This document shows positions 22,887 to 29,901 of a stretch of DNA of 37,004 bases, in pieces (positions within the stretch are counted from its first letter, which is position 1; each line of letters starts with the position of its first letter). The notes below the pieces were generated by a model. The model was not told where the DNA came from. It searched no databases and saw only the letters and a program-made list of their open reading frames with translations. The stretch covers positions 206,344-243,347 of the forward strand of contig NZ_LQMT02000007.1 of the NCBI RefSeq assembly GCF_001620365.2. Reading direction: 5' to 3'. This DNA comes from Amycolatopsis keratiniphila subsp. keratiniphila. Lineage in GTDB: Bacteria > Actinomycetota > Actinomycetes > Mycobacteriales > Pseudonocardiaceae. Position numbers and translations under genes: made by a program.

Positions 22887-25589
22887 CTAGGTCCTGATCA
22901 AGATCTTCCCTGACGGCGGCCGGTCGCTGGATCTCGCGCGGATTCGCGCGAGATCCAGCCGGACCCGCGAGGCGCAGATCTCGTCGGACAGCGAGTCGAG
23001 CAGTTCGAGCGCGCGGCGCAGGCACGACATCGCGCTCCGCCGGTCTTCGCGCCGCAGGTGCAGTTGACCCCGCCTGCGCAGGACGAGCGCCGTGCGATGC
23101 GGGTCGTTCAGCTCGGCGCAAAGCCGCCCGGCCTCGTCCAGTTCCGCTTCGGCCTCGTCGAGCAGACCGAGTTCGGTGCTCGCGACGGCGGACGAGGTGT
23201 GGGCGTGCGCCATGCCGAGCACGTCACCGATCTCGCGGAAGATGGCCAGCGCCCGGCTCGCCGTCGCACGCGAGGTTTCGGGCCGCCCGGCCGCCCGCGC
23301 GAGCACGCAAAGCCCGGTCAGTGCCCTGGCCCGGCCCGCCCGGTCGCCGATCCGGTCGCTGATGCGGCACGACTCGGTGAGCGCCTCGCACGCCGTCCCG
23401 AAGTCGTCCCGGTACAGGTGGATCTGGCCGATTCCCCGCAGCAAGGCGGCTTCCCCGCGCGCGCATCCCGACTCCCTCGCCGCGGCGAGCGCGCACCGGT
23501 GGCACCGCGACCATTCCGCGTACAGTCCACTGTGGTCGAAGTACGACGCGGCCACGACGGCGAGTTCCCAGGCGAGTTCGCCGAGCCCGGCGCCGGCCGC
23601 GTGCGAGACGGCGGCCTCCAGCGCGGGAACCTCGTCCCGGAACCACGAAAGCGGTTCGGCCACCAGTCCTTCGTCGAGCGAGGTCCGGGCCGCGGTCCCG
23701 GGCTCCGGCCGCAAAACGCTGCGGGACAACCGGTCCGCGGCCTTCTCCGCGAGCCAGAGCCAGCCACCGAGCACTCGCTCGGTCGCGGCCGCGCGTTCTT
23801 GTTCCGGTTCGACGGCGACCTCCTCGACCGCGAACGCGCGCAAAAGATCGTGCACCCGGTAACGGGGAGCGCCGGTGGCCCGCGGCGCGGGCTGGACCAT
23901 GTTCCGATGCCGCAGGTCTTCCAGCGCGCGAGACGTCGCTCCGGGTTCCCCGTCGTCGGCGAGCGCCGCCGCCCAGGCGGGGAAATCGGCCGCAGGCAGC
24001 AAGCCCAGCCTGCGGAACAGCCGCTGCCGATCCGGCGCCAGTTGCCGGTACCCGAGGGAGAGGCTGCCTCGGACCGCGAGATCCCCCGCACACAGCCAAT
24101 CCAGCCGCCGCCGTTCGACGGAGAGCTCACCCGCGACGTCGGCGAGCCGCCAGCCCGTGCGGTCGCCGATCCGGCTGCCGACGATCCGCAGCGCCAGCGG
24201 GAGCCCGCCGCAGTGTTCGAGAACCTGTTGGGCGGCAACAGGATCGTCGTCGGTCTCGGTGAGCTTCGCGAGAAGCGCCTCCGCGTCGGGCAGTGGCAGG
24301 ACGTCGACCGGGACCTGCCTGCCGAGTTCGAGTCCGGCCAGGACGAACCGGCTCGTGACGATCACCGCGCAGCCGCCGCCGGCGGGCAGCAACGGCCGCA
24401 GCTGGGCCTCACCGGCGGCGTCGTCGAGGACGAGCAGCACGCGGCGCCCGTGGACCAGGCTGCGGAAGAGGCAGGCGCAGTCGTCGACGTCGGCGGGGAT
24501 CCCGTCGGTCGGAACGCCGAACGCGCGCAGGAACCCGGCGAGCACGGCCTCCGGGGACCTGGGCTCGTTCGTGGTCCCACGGAGGGCCGCGAACAGCCTG
24601 CCGTCGGGATAGTCGTCCGCGATCTGGTGCGCGAGCCTGATCGCGAGCGAGGACTTCCCGATCCCGCCGGCGCCGGTCAGCAGCACCACGGGAGGGGTGT
24701 CGCGGCCGTCGTCCCGGCGCAGTTCCGCCAGCAGCTCCGCGATCAGCGCGTCCCTGCCGACGAAATCCCGGATGCCCGGCGGCAGCTGGCTCGGCACGGC
24801 GGTTTCCTGGTACGCGGGATATTCGCGCGTCGTCATGCCCTGGCCGTCGCGCAGGATCTCGCAGTGCAGGGAGCGGATCGACGGCGACGGCTCGACCCCG
24901 AGTTCGTCCACCAGCCTGCGGCGCCATCCGGCGTAGACGTCGAGCGCCTCGGCCACCCGCCCGGCCCGCGCGAGCGCGGTCATCAACAGCCCGCAGACCC
25001 GTTCCCGGAACGGGGCGGCCGTGAGCAGGTCACGGAGTTCGGGCACCAGCCGGTCGTGCTCGCCGAACCCGAGTTCGGCTTCGGCCTTGTCCTCCAGCAG
25101 CGAAAGCCGTTCCTCCTCCCAGCGCGCGACGACCTCCGCCGCGGCCGGGATCCCGGCCAGTACCGGCCCACGCCACAGTTCGAGCGCGTCCCGGAAGTAC
25201 TGGGCCGCCTCGCGATGGCAGTCACGGGCCAGCAGTTCGCGGCCCTGCGCGGCGAGGCAGGTGAACCGGCCGGTGTCGGTGTCCTCCGGCCGCGCGTCGA
25301 GCTGATAGGCCGCTCCCCTGGTGAGGATCGGCTGATCGCCCCGCGGCGAACGCAGGGCGCGGCGCAGACCCGAGATGAGCCCCTGGATCTGAACCTTCGC
25401 CGACGCGGGCGGCGTTTCGCCCCACAGCTCGTCGATGATCCGGCCCGACGGCACCGGGCGACCCGCCTCGATCAGCAGGAGCGCGAACACCCGGCGCGCC
25501 TGTGGCGGGCCGAGTGGCAGGTCCGTGCCCTGCCACTCGGCCGCGGGTTCACCGAACAGGCGATAGAAATAGAGGTTCTTTTCCTTCAC
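22887..25589 (-). CDS. SARP/AfsR-type transcriptional regulator (BTAD, NB-ARC, TPR)
   Basis: 900 residues from GTG at 25589 with GGGGGAG upstream. Domains: winged-helix OmpR-like DNA-binding domain (about 8-98, RRVFALLLIEAGRPVPSGRIIDELWG), bacterial transcriptional activation domain (about 104-250), and an NB-ARC ATPase (about 275-560). The ATPase has Walker A GAGGIGKSS at 306-314, Walker B LLVLDD at 385-390 and GLPLAL at 462-467. A TPR-rich C-terminus (about 620-880) completes it. This is the AfsR layout, an ATP-binding activator of secondary metabolism or secreted products in actinomycetes. No biosynthetic cluster adjoins it. The nearest upstream gene on the same strand is the secreted I36 inhibitor, 89 bases away, a possible target or co-transcribed partner. 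Confidence 0.95.
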   Translation of the reverse strand: MKEKNLYFYRLFGEPAAEWQGTDLPLGPPQARRVFALLLIEAGRPVPSGRIIDELWGETPPASAKVQIQGLISGLRRALRSPRGDQPILTRGAAYQLDARPEDTDTGRFTCLAAQGRELLARDCHREAAQYFRDALELWRGPVLAGIPAAAEVVARWEEERLSLLEDKAEAELGFGEHDRLVPELRDLLTAAPFRERVCGLLMTALARAGRVAEALDVYAGWRRRLVDELGVEPSPSIRSLHCEILRDGQGMTTREYPAYQETAVPSQLPPGIRDFVGRDALIAELLAELRRDDGRDTPPVVLLTGAGGIGKSSLAIRLAHQIADDYPDGRLFAALRGTTNEPRSPEAVLAGFLRAFGVPTDGIPADVDDCACLFRSLVHGRRVLLVLDDAAGEAQLRPLLPAGGGCAVIVTSRFVLAGLELGRQVPVDVLPLPDAEALLAKLTETDDDPVAAQQVLEHCGGLPLALRIVGSRIGDRTGWRLADVAGELSVERRRLDWLCAGDLAVRGSLSLGYRQLAPDRQRLFRRLGLLPAADFPAWAAALADDGEPGATSRALEDLRHRNMVQPAPRATGAPRYRVHDLLRAFAVEEVAVEPEQERAAATERVLGGWLWLAEKAADRLSRSVLRPEPGTAARTSLDEGLVAEPLSWFRDEVPALEAAVSHAAGAGLGELAWELAVVAASYFDHSGLYAEWSRCHRCALAAARESGCARGEAALLRGIGQIHLYRDDFGTACEALTESCRISDRIGDRAGRARALTGLCVLARAAGRPETSRATASRALAIFREIGDVLGMAHAHTSSAVASTELGLLDEAEAELDEAGRLCAELNDPHRTALVLRRRGQLHLRREDRRSAMSCLRRALELLDSLSDEICASRVRLDLARIRARSSDRPPSGKILIRT

Positions 25590-25662
25590 CGATTTCTCCC
25601 CCAGTAAATCGAGACACCCCAGTCGAGAGTCTCAGAAATATCCGGGGGCGGCGTCCGGCATT

Positions 25663-25677
25663 CGAAGGAATACTTCG
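25663..25677. terminator. Small hairpin after the inhibitor gene
   Basis: CGAAG-GAATA-CTTCG forms a 5-bp stem directly after the stop of the I36-like gene on the minus strand. It is short and has no T-run, so it is at best a weak terminator before the SARP gene. Confidence 0.3.
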
Positions 25678-25678
25678 C

Positions 25679-26179
25679 TCAGCAGGCGCTGGCGGACGTG
25701 TAAATTCTCAACGAACTCGCCTGGTCGTTGTCGGCGTTCCCGACATACGACGACTGCGAGTTCGCCTGCATGCAGCGGCTGGTCCCACTGCCGATGTTGT
25801 AGTACCAGCGGGCGTCGACGGAGCGTCGGTTGTGCCAGGACGACATCTGGTCGTTGAATCCGTAATCGACGAGGTTCTTCAGCCCCGGGTCCCGGAACTG
25901 CAGCCGCCGTCCGCCGAAGTCGCGGTGCTCGTACAGGCACACGTAGTTCGCCTGGCAGTTGCTGGCCGCGATGGACGACAACGACAGCGTGGTCTCCCCG
26001 CCGTTCCAGACGATCTGGCCGCCGTCGACCTTCCACCCGGGAGCGAGCTTCGCCGCGTCGATGCCGGCTGCCTTCAGCGTGGCCGCCCCGTCCGTCGCGG
26101 CGGAAGCGGGCGCTGCCACGAGTGCCGTCGCGATCGCGGCGGCCCCCAAAGCGGCGGAAACGAACCGAAGTGTGCGCAT
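25679..26179 (-). CDS. Secreted peptidase inhibitor I36-like (beta/gamma-crystallin fold)
   Basis: 166 residues from ATG at 26179, with AAGGAGG 4 bases upstream; the frame is open to 26212 but only through the leader hairpin. Signal peptide: MRTLRF, hydrophobic core, likely cleavage after APASA (about residue 27). The mature domain matches the I36 family, typified by the Streptomyces metalloproteinase inhibitor SMPI. It has CQANYVCLYEHRDFGGRRLQF, LVDYGFNDQMSSWHNRRS and VGNADNDQASSLRIY, with four cysteines in the mature part that could form two disulfides. It should be an extracellular protein, possibly inhibiting a secreted metalloprotease; other family members have unknown roles. The Shine-Dalgarno overlaps a strong leader hairpin. 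The SARP regulator gene follows downstream. Confidence 0.88.
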   Translation of the reverse strand: MRTLRFVSAALGAAAIATALVAAPASAATDGAATLKAAGIDAAKLAPGWKVDGGQIVWNGGETTLSLSSIAASNCQANYVCLYEHRDFGGRRLQFRDPGLKNLVDYGFNDQMSSWHNRRSVDARWYYNIGSGTSRCMQANSQSSYVGNADNDQASSLRIYTSASAC

Positions 26180-26186
26180 TTGTCCT

Positions 26187-26225
26187 CCTTGATCCCGGCG
26201 TGCCCTTCGCACGCCGGAATCAAGG
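26187..26225 (-). promoter_or_regulatory. 17-bp leader hairpin overlapping the Shine-Dalgarno of the I36-like gene
   Basis: On the minus strand the 5' arm (26225-26209, CCTTGATTCCGGCGTGC) pairs with the 3' arm (26203-26187, GCACGCCGGGATCAAGG). All 17 pairs form if one G-U is allowed, with a 5-base loop. The Shine-Dalgarno AAGGAGG (26190-26184) shares its first four bases with the 3' arm, and the ATG begins at 26179. The structure could hide the ribosome site or stabilise the 5' end. Alternatively it could serve as the terminator of the gene ending at 26303. Confidence 0.6.
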
Positions 26226-26302
26226 TCCCGCGCCCCGCTTCCCGACGCCTAAGCAGTCGAAAAGGGAACGCGGTTCCTTCGCTTAGCCCCGCTGGTCGCC
26301 GA

Positions 26303-26719
26303 TCAGAGCCAGTCCGCCTCGATGCCGCGGGCGCGCAACGACTCCAGCGCCTCGTCGTTGCCCGTGAAGAGCAAGGTCATCGACTTCAGGTTGGGGAAGT
26401 GCGCGACGTCGGCGAACTCGTCGACGTCGAAAAGGGAGTCCTCGCCGTCCCAGTTCGGCGCGATCTCGAGGTAGATCTCGTTGCCGCCGTCCATCTCGAT
26501 CTCGGTGATCTTCTCCGCGAGCTCGGCGGGGACTTCGAGCTCGGCGAAGTAGGCCAACGCCTCGGGGACCGCTTCGACGCTCCCCGCGTCGTAGGTGAAA
26601 CCCTTCTCGGCGGCGTACTCCCGCAAGTCGAACTTCGGGAGGAGTTCCTGGTTGTACATCAGTTCCTGGACCACGGCGAGCTTGAAGTTGCGGTCGGCGA
26701 ACTGGATCGTCTGGCTCAT
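26303..26719 (-). CDS. Small acidic hypothetical protein (DUF6892-like)
   Basis: 138 residues from ATG at 26719. It begins MSQTIQFADRNFKLAVVQELMYNQELLPKFDLREYAAEKGF and ends with a strand-rich acidic part (EIEMDGGNEIYLEIAPNWDGEDSLFDVDEFADVAHFPNLKSMTLLF). It is reminiscent of DUF6892 proteins, from memory rather than a search. It is acidic and soluble, with no cysteine, signal or membrane segment, so probably cytoplasmic. There is no Shine-Dalgarno; a -10-like TATAAG (26733-26728) lies 8 bases before the ATG, suggesting a leaderless or near-leaderless transcript. It is divergent from the thioesterase gene. Function unknown. Confidence 0.75.
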   Translation of the reverse strand: MSQTIQFADRNFKLAVVQELMYNQELLPKFDLREYAAEKGFTYDAGSVEAVPEALAYFAELEVPAELAEKITEIEMDGGNEIYLEIAPNWDGEDSLFDVDEFADVAHFPNLKSMTLLFTGNDEALESLRARGIEADWL

Positions 26720-26727
26720 GTCCGGAC

Positions 26728-26733
26728 CTTATA
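26728..26733 (-). promoter_or_regulatory. -10-like box close to the start of the DUF6892-like gene
   Basis: TATAAG matches the sigma-70 -10 consensus at 5 of 6 bases and ends 8 bases before the ATG at 26719. No Shine-Dalgarno lies between. No good -35 is visible. The layout fits leaderless transcription, which is common in actinobacteria. Confidence 0.4.
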
Positions 26734-26794
26734 GGCCGCCATGTCCGCTTGGGTCCGGATCCGGGAAGTCGTCGGATGGCAGGATGGTGGCCTG

Positions 26795-27220
26795 ATGACA
26801 GCACTGACACTCGAAGACGCCCGGAAGGGCCTCGCCTCGCAACCGTTCAGCGTCCTGCTCGGCGCGAGGGTGGCCTCGTTCGGGAGCGGCGCCGCGACCC
26901 TGGAACTCGACATCCGCGAAGACCTGTTGCAACAGAACGGGTATCTCCACGGCGGCGTGCTCGCCTATGCCGCGGACAACGCGATCACCTTCGCGGCCGG
27001 GACCACGCTGGGACCGGATGTCCTCACCGGCGGCTTCAGCATCAACTACCTGCGGCCGGCACAGGGAATCCGGCTCGTGGCGGAGGCATGGGTCCTGCAC
27101 AGCGGCCGTCGTCAGGCGACTTGCCGCTGCGACCTGTACGTGATCGGTCAGGACGGGACCACGACGCTCAGTGCCGCGGCGCAGGGAAGCGTGCTGACCA
27201 GGAACGGCCCTGCCCGCTGA
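26795..27220 (+). CDS. PaaI-family hotdog-fold thioesterase
   Basis: 141 residues from ATG at 26795. Hotdog-fold pattern: LLGARVASFGSGAATLELDIREDLLQQNGYLHGGVLAYAADNAITFAAG, with the family's HGG and Asp (AADNA) in the helix. It continues as GGFSINYLRPAQG and AEAWVLHSGRRQATCRCDLYV. It should hydrolyse an acyl-CoA or similar thioester as a tetramer in the cytoplasm; the substrate is unknown. It is convergent with pdxS and separated from it by a clear hairpin. In mycobacteria a different thioesterase gene (tesB2) sits between pdxS and pdxT, so a thioesterase next to pdxS is a loosely conserved theme. Confidence 0.9.
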   Translation: MTALTLEDARKGLASQPFSVLLGARVASFGSGAATLELDIREDLLQQNGYLHGGVLAYAADNAITFAAGTTLGPDVLTGGFSINYLRPAQGIRLVAEAWVLHSGRRQATCRCDLYVIGQDGTTTLSAAAQGSVLTRNGPAR

Positions 27221-27232
27221 CGGACGCGGGAC

Positions 27233-27262
27233 GGCCCGGCGCTCGTGGAAGAGCGCCGGGCC
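27233..27262. terminator. Bidirectional terminator between thioesterase gene and pdxS
   Basis: GGCCCGGCGCTC (27233-27244) and its perfect complement (27251-27262) form a 12-bp stem with loop GTGGAA. It lies in a 48-base convergent gap, 12 bases past the thioesterase stop and 6 bases past the pdxS stop, so it likely serves both genes. Confidence 0.75.
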
Positions 27263-27268
27263 ATCGGC

Positions 27269-28183
27269 CTACCAGCCGCGCTCGGAAAGACGGTGCGGCT
27301 CGGGCACGTCGTCGACGTTGATCCCTACCATTGCTTCACCGAGGCCACGCGAAACCTTCGCGATGACGTCCGGGTCGTCGTAGAACGTGGTGGCCTTGAC
27401 GATCGCCTCGGCACGCTGGGCCGGGTTGCCGGACTTGAAGATGCCGGAGCCGACGAACACGCCTTCGGCACCGAGCTGCATCATCATCGCGGCGTCGGCC
27501 GGGGTCGCGATGCCACCCGCGGTGAACAGCACGACGGGGAGCTTGCCCTTCGCCGCGACCTCCTTGACGAGCTCGTACGGGGCCTGGAGTTCCTTCGCCG
27601 CAACGTAAAGCTCGTCCTCGGGGAGCGAGGAGAGGCGGCGCAGCTCGGCGCGGATCTTGCGCATGTGCGTGGTCGCGTTCGAGACGTCGCCGGTGCCGGC
27701 CTCGCCCTTGGAGCGGATCATCGCCGCGCCCTCGTTGATGCGGCGCAGCGCCTCGCCGAGGTTGGTGGCACCACAGACGAAGGGCACGGTGAAGGCCCAC
27801 TTGTCGATGTGGTTCTCGTAGTCGGCCGGGGTCAGCACCTCGGACTCGTCGATGTAGTCGACGCCGAGTGACTGGAGCAGCTGAGCCTCGACGAAGTGGC
27901 CGATGCGGGCCTTCGCCATGACAGGGATCGAGACGGCCTCGATGATGCCGTCGATCAGGTCCGGGTCGCTCATCCGGGCGACGCCGCCCTGCGCGCGGAT
28001 GTCCGCGGGGACCCGCTCGAGCGCCATCACCGCGACGGCGCCGGCGTCCTCGGCGATCTTCGCCTGCTCGGCGGTGACCACGTCCATGATCACACCGCCC
28101 TTGAGCATCTCCGCCATCCCGCGCTTGACCCGGGCGGTGCCGGTGAGCGAGGTGGTGGCCGTGTTCGTGGAGTCGTCAGACAC
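27269..28183 (-). CDS. pdxS: Pyridoxal 5'-phosphate synthase subunit PdxS
   Basis: 304 residues from GTG at 28183 (AAAGG, 7-base spacing); the frame is open to 28306 but the upstream part is non-conserved. TIM barrel of the SNZ family: [66 protein letters not shown] with the first catalytic lysine, and THMRKIRAE with the second. GEAGTGDV and [30 protein letters not shown] bind phosphate. It forms a dodecamer and makes PLP using ammonia from PdxT. pdxT is about 9.6 kb away on the same strand, with azlCD, regulators, transport and inhibitor genes between. Confidence 0.98.
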   Translation of the reverse strand: MSDDSTNTATTSLTGTARVKRGMAEMLKGGVIMDVVTAEQAKIAEDAGAVAVMALERVPADIRAQGGVARMSDPDLIDGIIEAVSIPVMAKARIGHFVEAQLLQSLGVDYIDESEVLTPADYENHIDKWAFTVPFVCGATNLGEALRRINEGAAMIRSKGEAGTGDVSNATTHMRKIRAELRRLSSLPEDELYVAAKELQAPYELVKEVAAKGKLPVVLFTAGGIATPADAAMMMQLGAEGVFVGSGIFKSGNPAQRAEAIVKATTFYDDPDVIAKVSRGLGEAMVGINVDDVPEPHRLSERGW

Positions 28184-28318
28184 TGCTGAACCTTTCGGAA
28201 AGCGCACGAGTGAGGGTGACGCCTCCGAGGGTAAGCCGCTTTTGGACCTCTGAAGCAGGCCAGTTCGCGGCGATTTCAGCAGTCCACTGGGTGATCTGGC
28301 CCGCACCCCTCCCCCGTG

Positions 28319-29737
28319 TCAGCGGGCCAGGCCCTGTTCGAAGGCGAACAGGCCGTCCGGGTCGTACTTCCGCGCCACCCGGCGCAGCCGGGGCAGGCTG
28401 TCGCCGTAGTACGCCTTCGCCCACTCCGGCATCTCCGGGTCGATGTAGTTGATGTACCCGGCATGCCCGTATTCGCGGCCGAGTTCGTCCCGGACCCCGC
28501 CGATCACGTGGCGCGCGTACGCCTCGCCGCCCTCAAGGCCACGGATGATCTGGATGCTGCCCAGCGCGGACCGGTGCGGGAAGCACGACTCGCTCGACGG
28601 CACCCGCGCGATCGCGCCGCCGTAGGCGTCCACGATCGAGTACAGATGCGGATCGCTCGCCAGCAACGTCGCCAGCCCGTCCGGGTCGGGCACCGGATGG
28701 GTCAGCATCCGCGAAGTGGCCACGTATCTCCCGCGTTCCGCGACCGCGGCGGGGAAGGCGGTCTCCTGGGAGAAGGTCCGCATCGTGGCCAAGTGGCCTT
28801 GTTCGGTCACTTCCCGTTCGAGCGGCTGGACGCCGACGCGGCGGACCAGATCGTCAAGCAACGGGTTCACCTGCGCGGCGGAGCCCACGAAACAGCCACC
28901 GCAGTTCGCGGTCGCGGCACCGAGGCCCATTCCCGACCACAACTCGTCCGGCATCGCGGGCTGCCACTCCTGCCAAGCCGCCACAAGTGCGGCCAACGCG
29001 GCGGGCGGGAAGACCAGGTTGAAGTTCGCCAACGTCCTGGCCGCCGCCGTGCGGAAGGTGAACGACGTGACGATGCCGAAGTTGCCGCCGCCCCCGCCGC
29101 GCAACGCCCACAGCAGGTCCGGCGCCGTCTCCTCCGACACCAGGCACGCCTTCCCGTCCGCGCCGACGAACCGCACGGACTCGACGTTGTCGCAGGTCAG
29201 ACCGTACTTTCGGGCCAGAACGCCGATCCCGCCGCCGAGGGCCAGCCCGGCGATGCCGACCTGAGGGCAGCTGCCGGCGGGCAGCGCGCGGCCCGCCGCC
29301 GCCAAGGCCTCGTACACCGGGCCGAGCTGCGCGCCCGCCCCGATCTCCGCCCGGCCGCCGGGCAGGATCCGGACCGCGTTCAGCCGGGACAGGTCGACGA
29401 CCAGTCCTCTGTCCACTATGGAATAACCGGCGTAACTGTGCCCGCCCGACCGGGCCGCGAGCGGAATCCGCTGCCTGGCCGCGAAATCGACACAATGACG
29501 GACGTCGTCCTCGTTCGCGCAGACCGCGACGCCGTCCGGCATCCGATGGTCGTAGAGGCTGAAGAACCCGAGCCGCTTTTCGTCGTAGCCGGGGTCGCCG
29601 GGCCGGAACAGCTCACCCGTCAACCGGGCACGAAGCCGTTCCCACGGGCCACCGCCCCCGGGGATCGCGGCGGGCACCGCCGCCATCATCGGGACCGCTC
29701 CCGCCAGCCGTAACACCGTGCGCCTGTCGAGCTCCAT
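28319..29737 (-). CDS. Tat-exported, bicovalently flavinylated FAD oxidase (BBE family)
   Basis: 472 residues from ATG at 29737. The N-terminus DRRTVLRLAGAVPMMAAVPAA is a twin-arginine signal, so the protein should be exported folded with its FAD. The PCMH FAD-binding domain follows: RSGGHSYAG with His100 and GSCPQVGIAG with Cys157, the two residues that attach FAD covalently at both the 8-alpha and 6 positions in the berberine bridge enzyme/GOOX group. LRGGGGGNFGIVTSF is the FAD-domain glycine loop. The C-terminal BBE motif is present (YINYIDPEMPEWAKAYYGDSLPRLRRVARKYDPDGLF). Likely oxidises a sugar or alcohol outside the membrane, producing hydrogen peroxide; the substrate is unknown. Divergent from fusA2. 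Confidence 0.92.
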   Translation of the reverse strand: MELDRRTVLRLAGAVPMMAAVPAAIPGGGGPWERLRARLTGELFRPGDPGYDEKRLGFFSLYDHRMPDGVAVCANEDDVRHCVDFAARQRIPLAARSGGHSYAGYSIVDRGLVVDLSRLNAVRILPGGRAEIGAGAQLGPVYEALAAAGRALPAGSCPQVGIAGLALGGGIGVLARKYGLTCDNVESVRFVGADGKACLVSEETAPDLLWALRGGGGGNFGIVTSFTFRTAAARTLANFNLVFPPAALAALVAAWQEWQPAMPDELWSGMGLGAATANCGGCFVGSAAQVNPLLDDLVRRVGVQPLEREVTEQGHLATMRTFSQETAFPAAVAERGRYVATSRMLTHPVPDPDGLATLLASDPHLYSIVDAYGGAIARVPSSESCFPHRSALGSIQIIRGLEGGEAYARHVIGGVRDELGREYGHAGYINYIDPEMPEWAKAYYGDSLPRLRRVARKYDPDGLFAFEQGLAR

Positions 29738-29847
29738 CGCTCATCCCCCACCGTCGGATCAGCCTCCGGGTGTCCGCCATCGAGCATAGCGGCGCGTCGA
29801 CATTCGGGGGGTCCCTCGCCGGTCGCCTTGCCGCGACGCCCGTCGCG

Positions 29848-29869
29848 GGTGTGTGATCGGGGACACACC
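29848..29869. promoter_or_regulatory. Inverted repeat upstream of fusA2
   Basis: GGTGTGT (29848-29854) and ACACACC (29863-29869) are exact inverted repeats with 8 bases between, 33 bases before the fusA2 start, in the gap shared with the divergent oxidase gene. It may be an operator or a leader hairpin. Confidence 0.4.
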
Positions 29870-29901
29870 TGTACGCGGCATCGTGTGGTGAGGAGACCGG
29901 C

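Noticed and set aside
23058..25607. An 849-codon plus-strand frame opposite the SARP gene
   Set aside because: The minus strand encodes an unmistakable BTAD/NB-ARC/TPR protein; the opposite frame is Arg/Gly/Pro-rich shadow.
17719..27220. Integrated element or genomic island with attachment sites
   Set aside because: No integrase, no tRNA edge and no flanking direct repeats were seen. Composition looks like the surroundings, so it is reported only as an accessory interval.
29828..29857. A sigma-70-type promoter for fusA2 (TTGCCG ... TGTGAT)
   Set aside because: The boxes are poor matches and the spacing is 18 bases, too weak to report as a feature.
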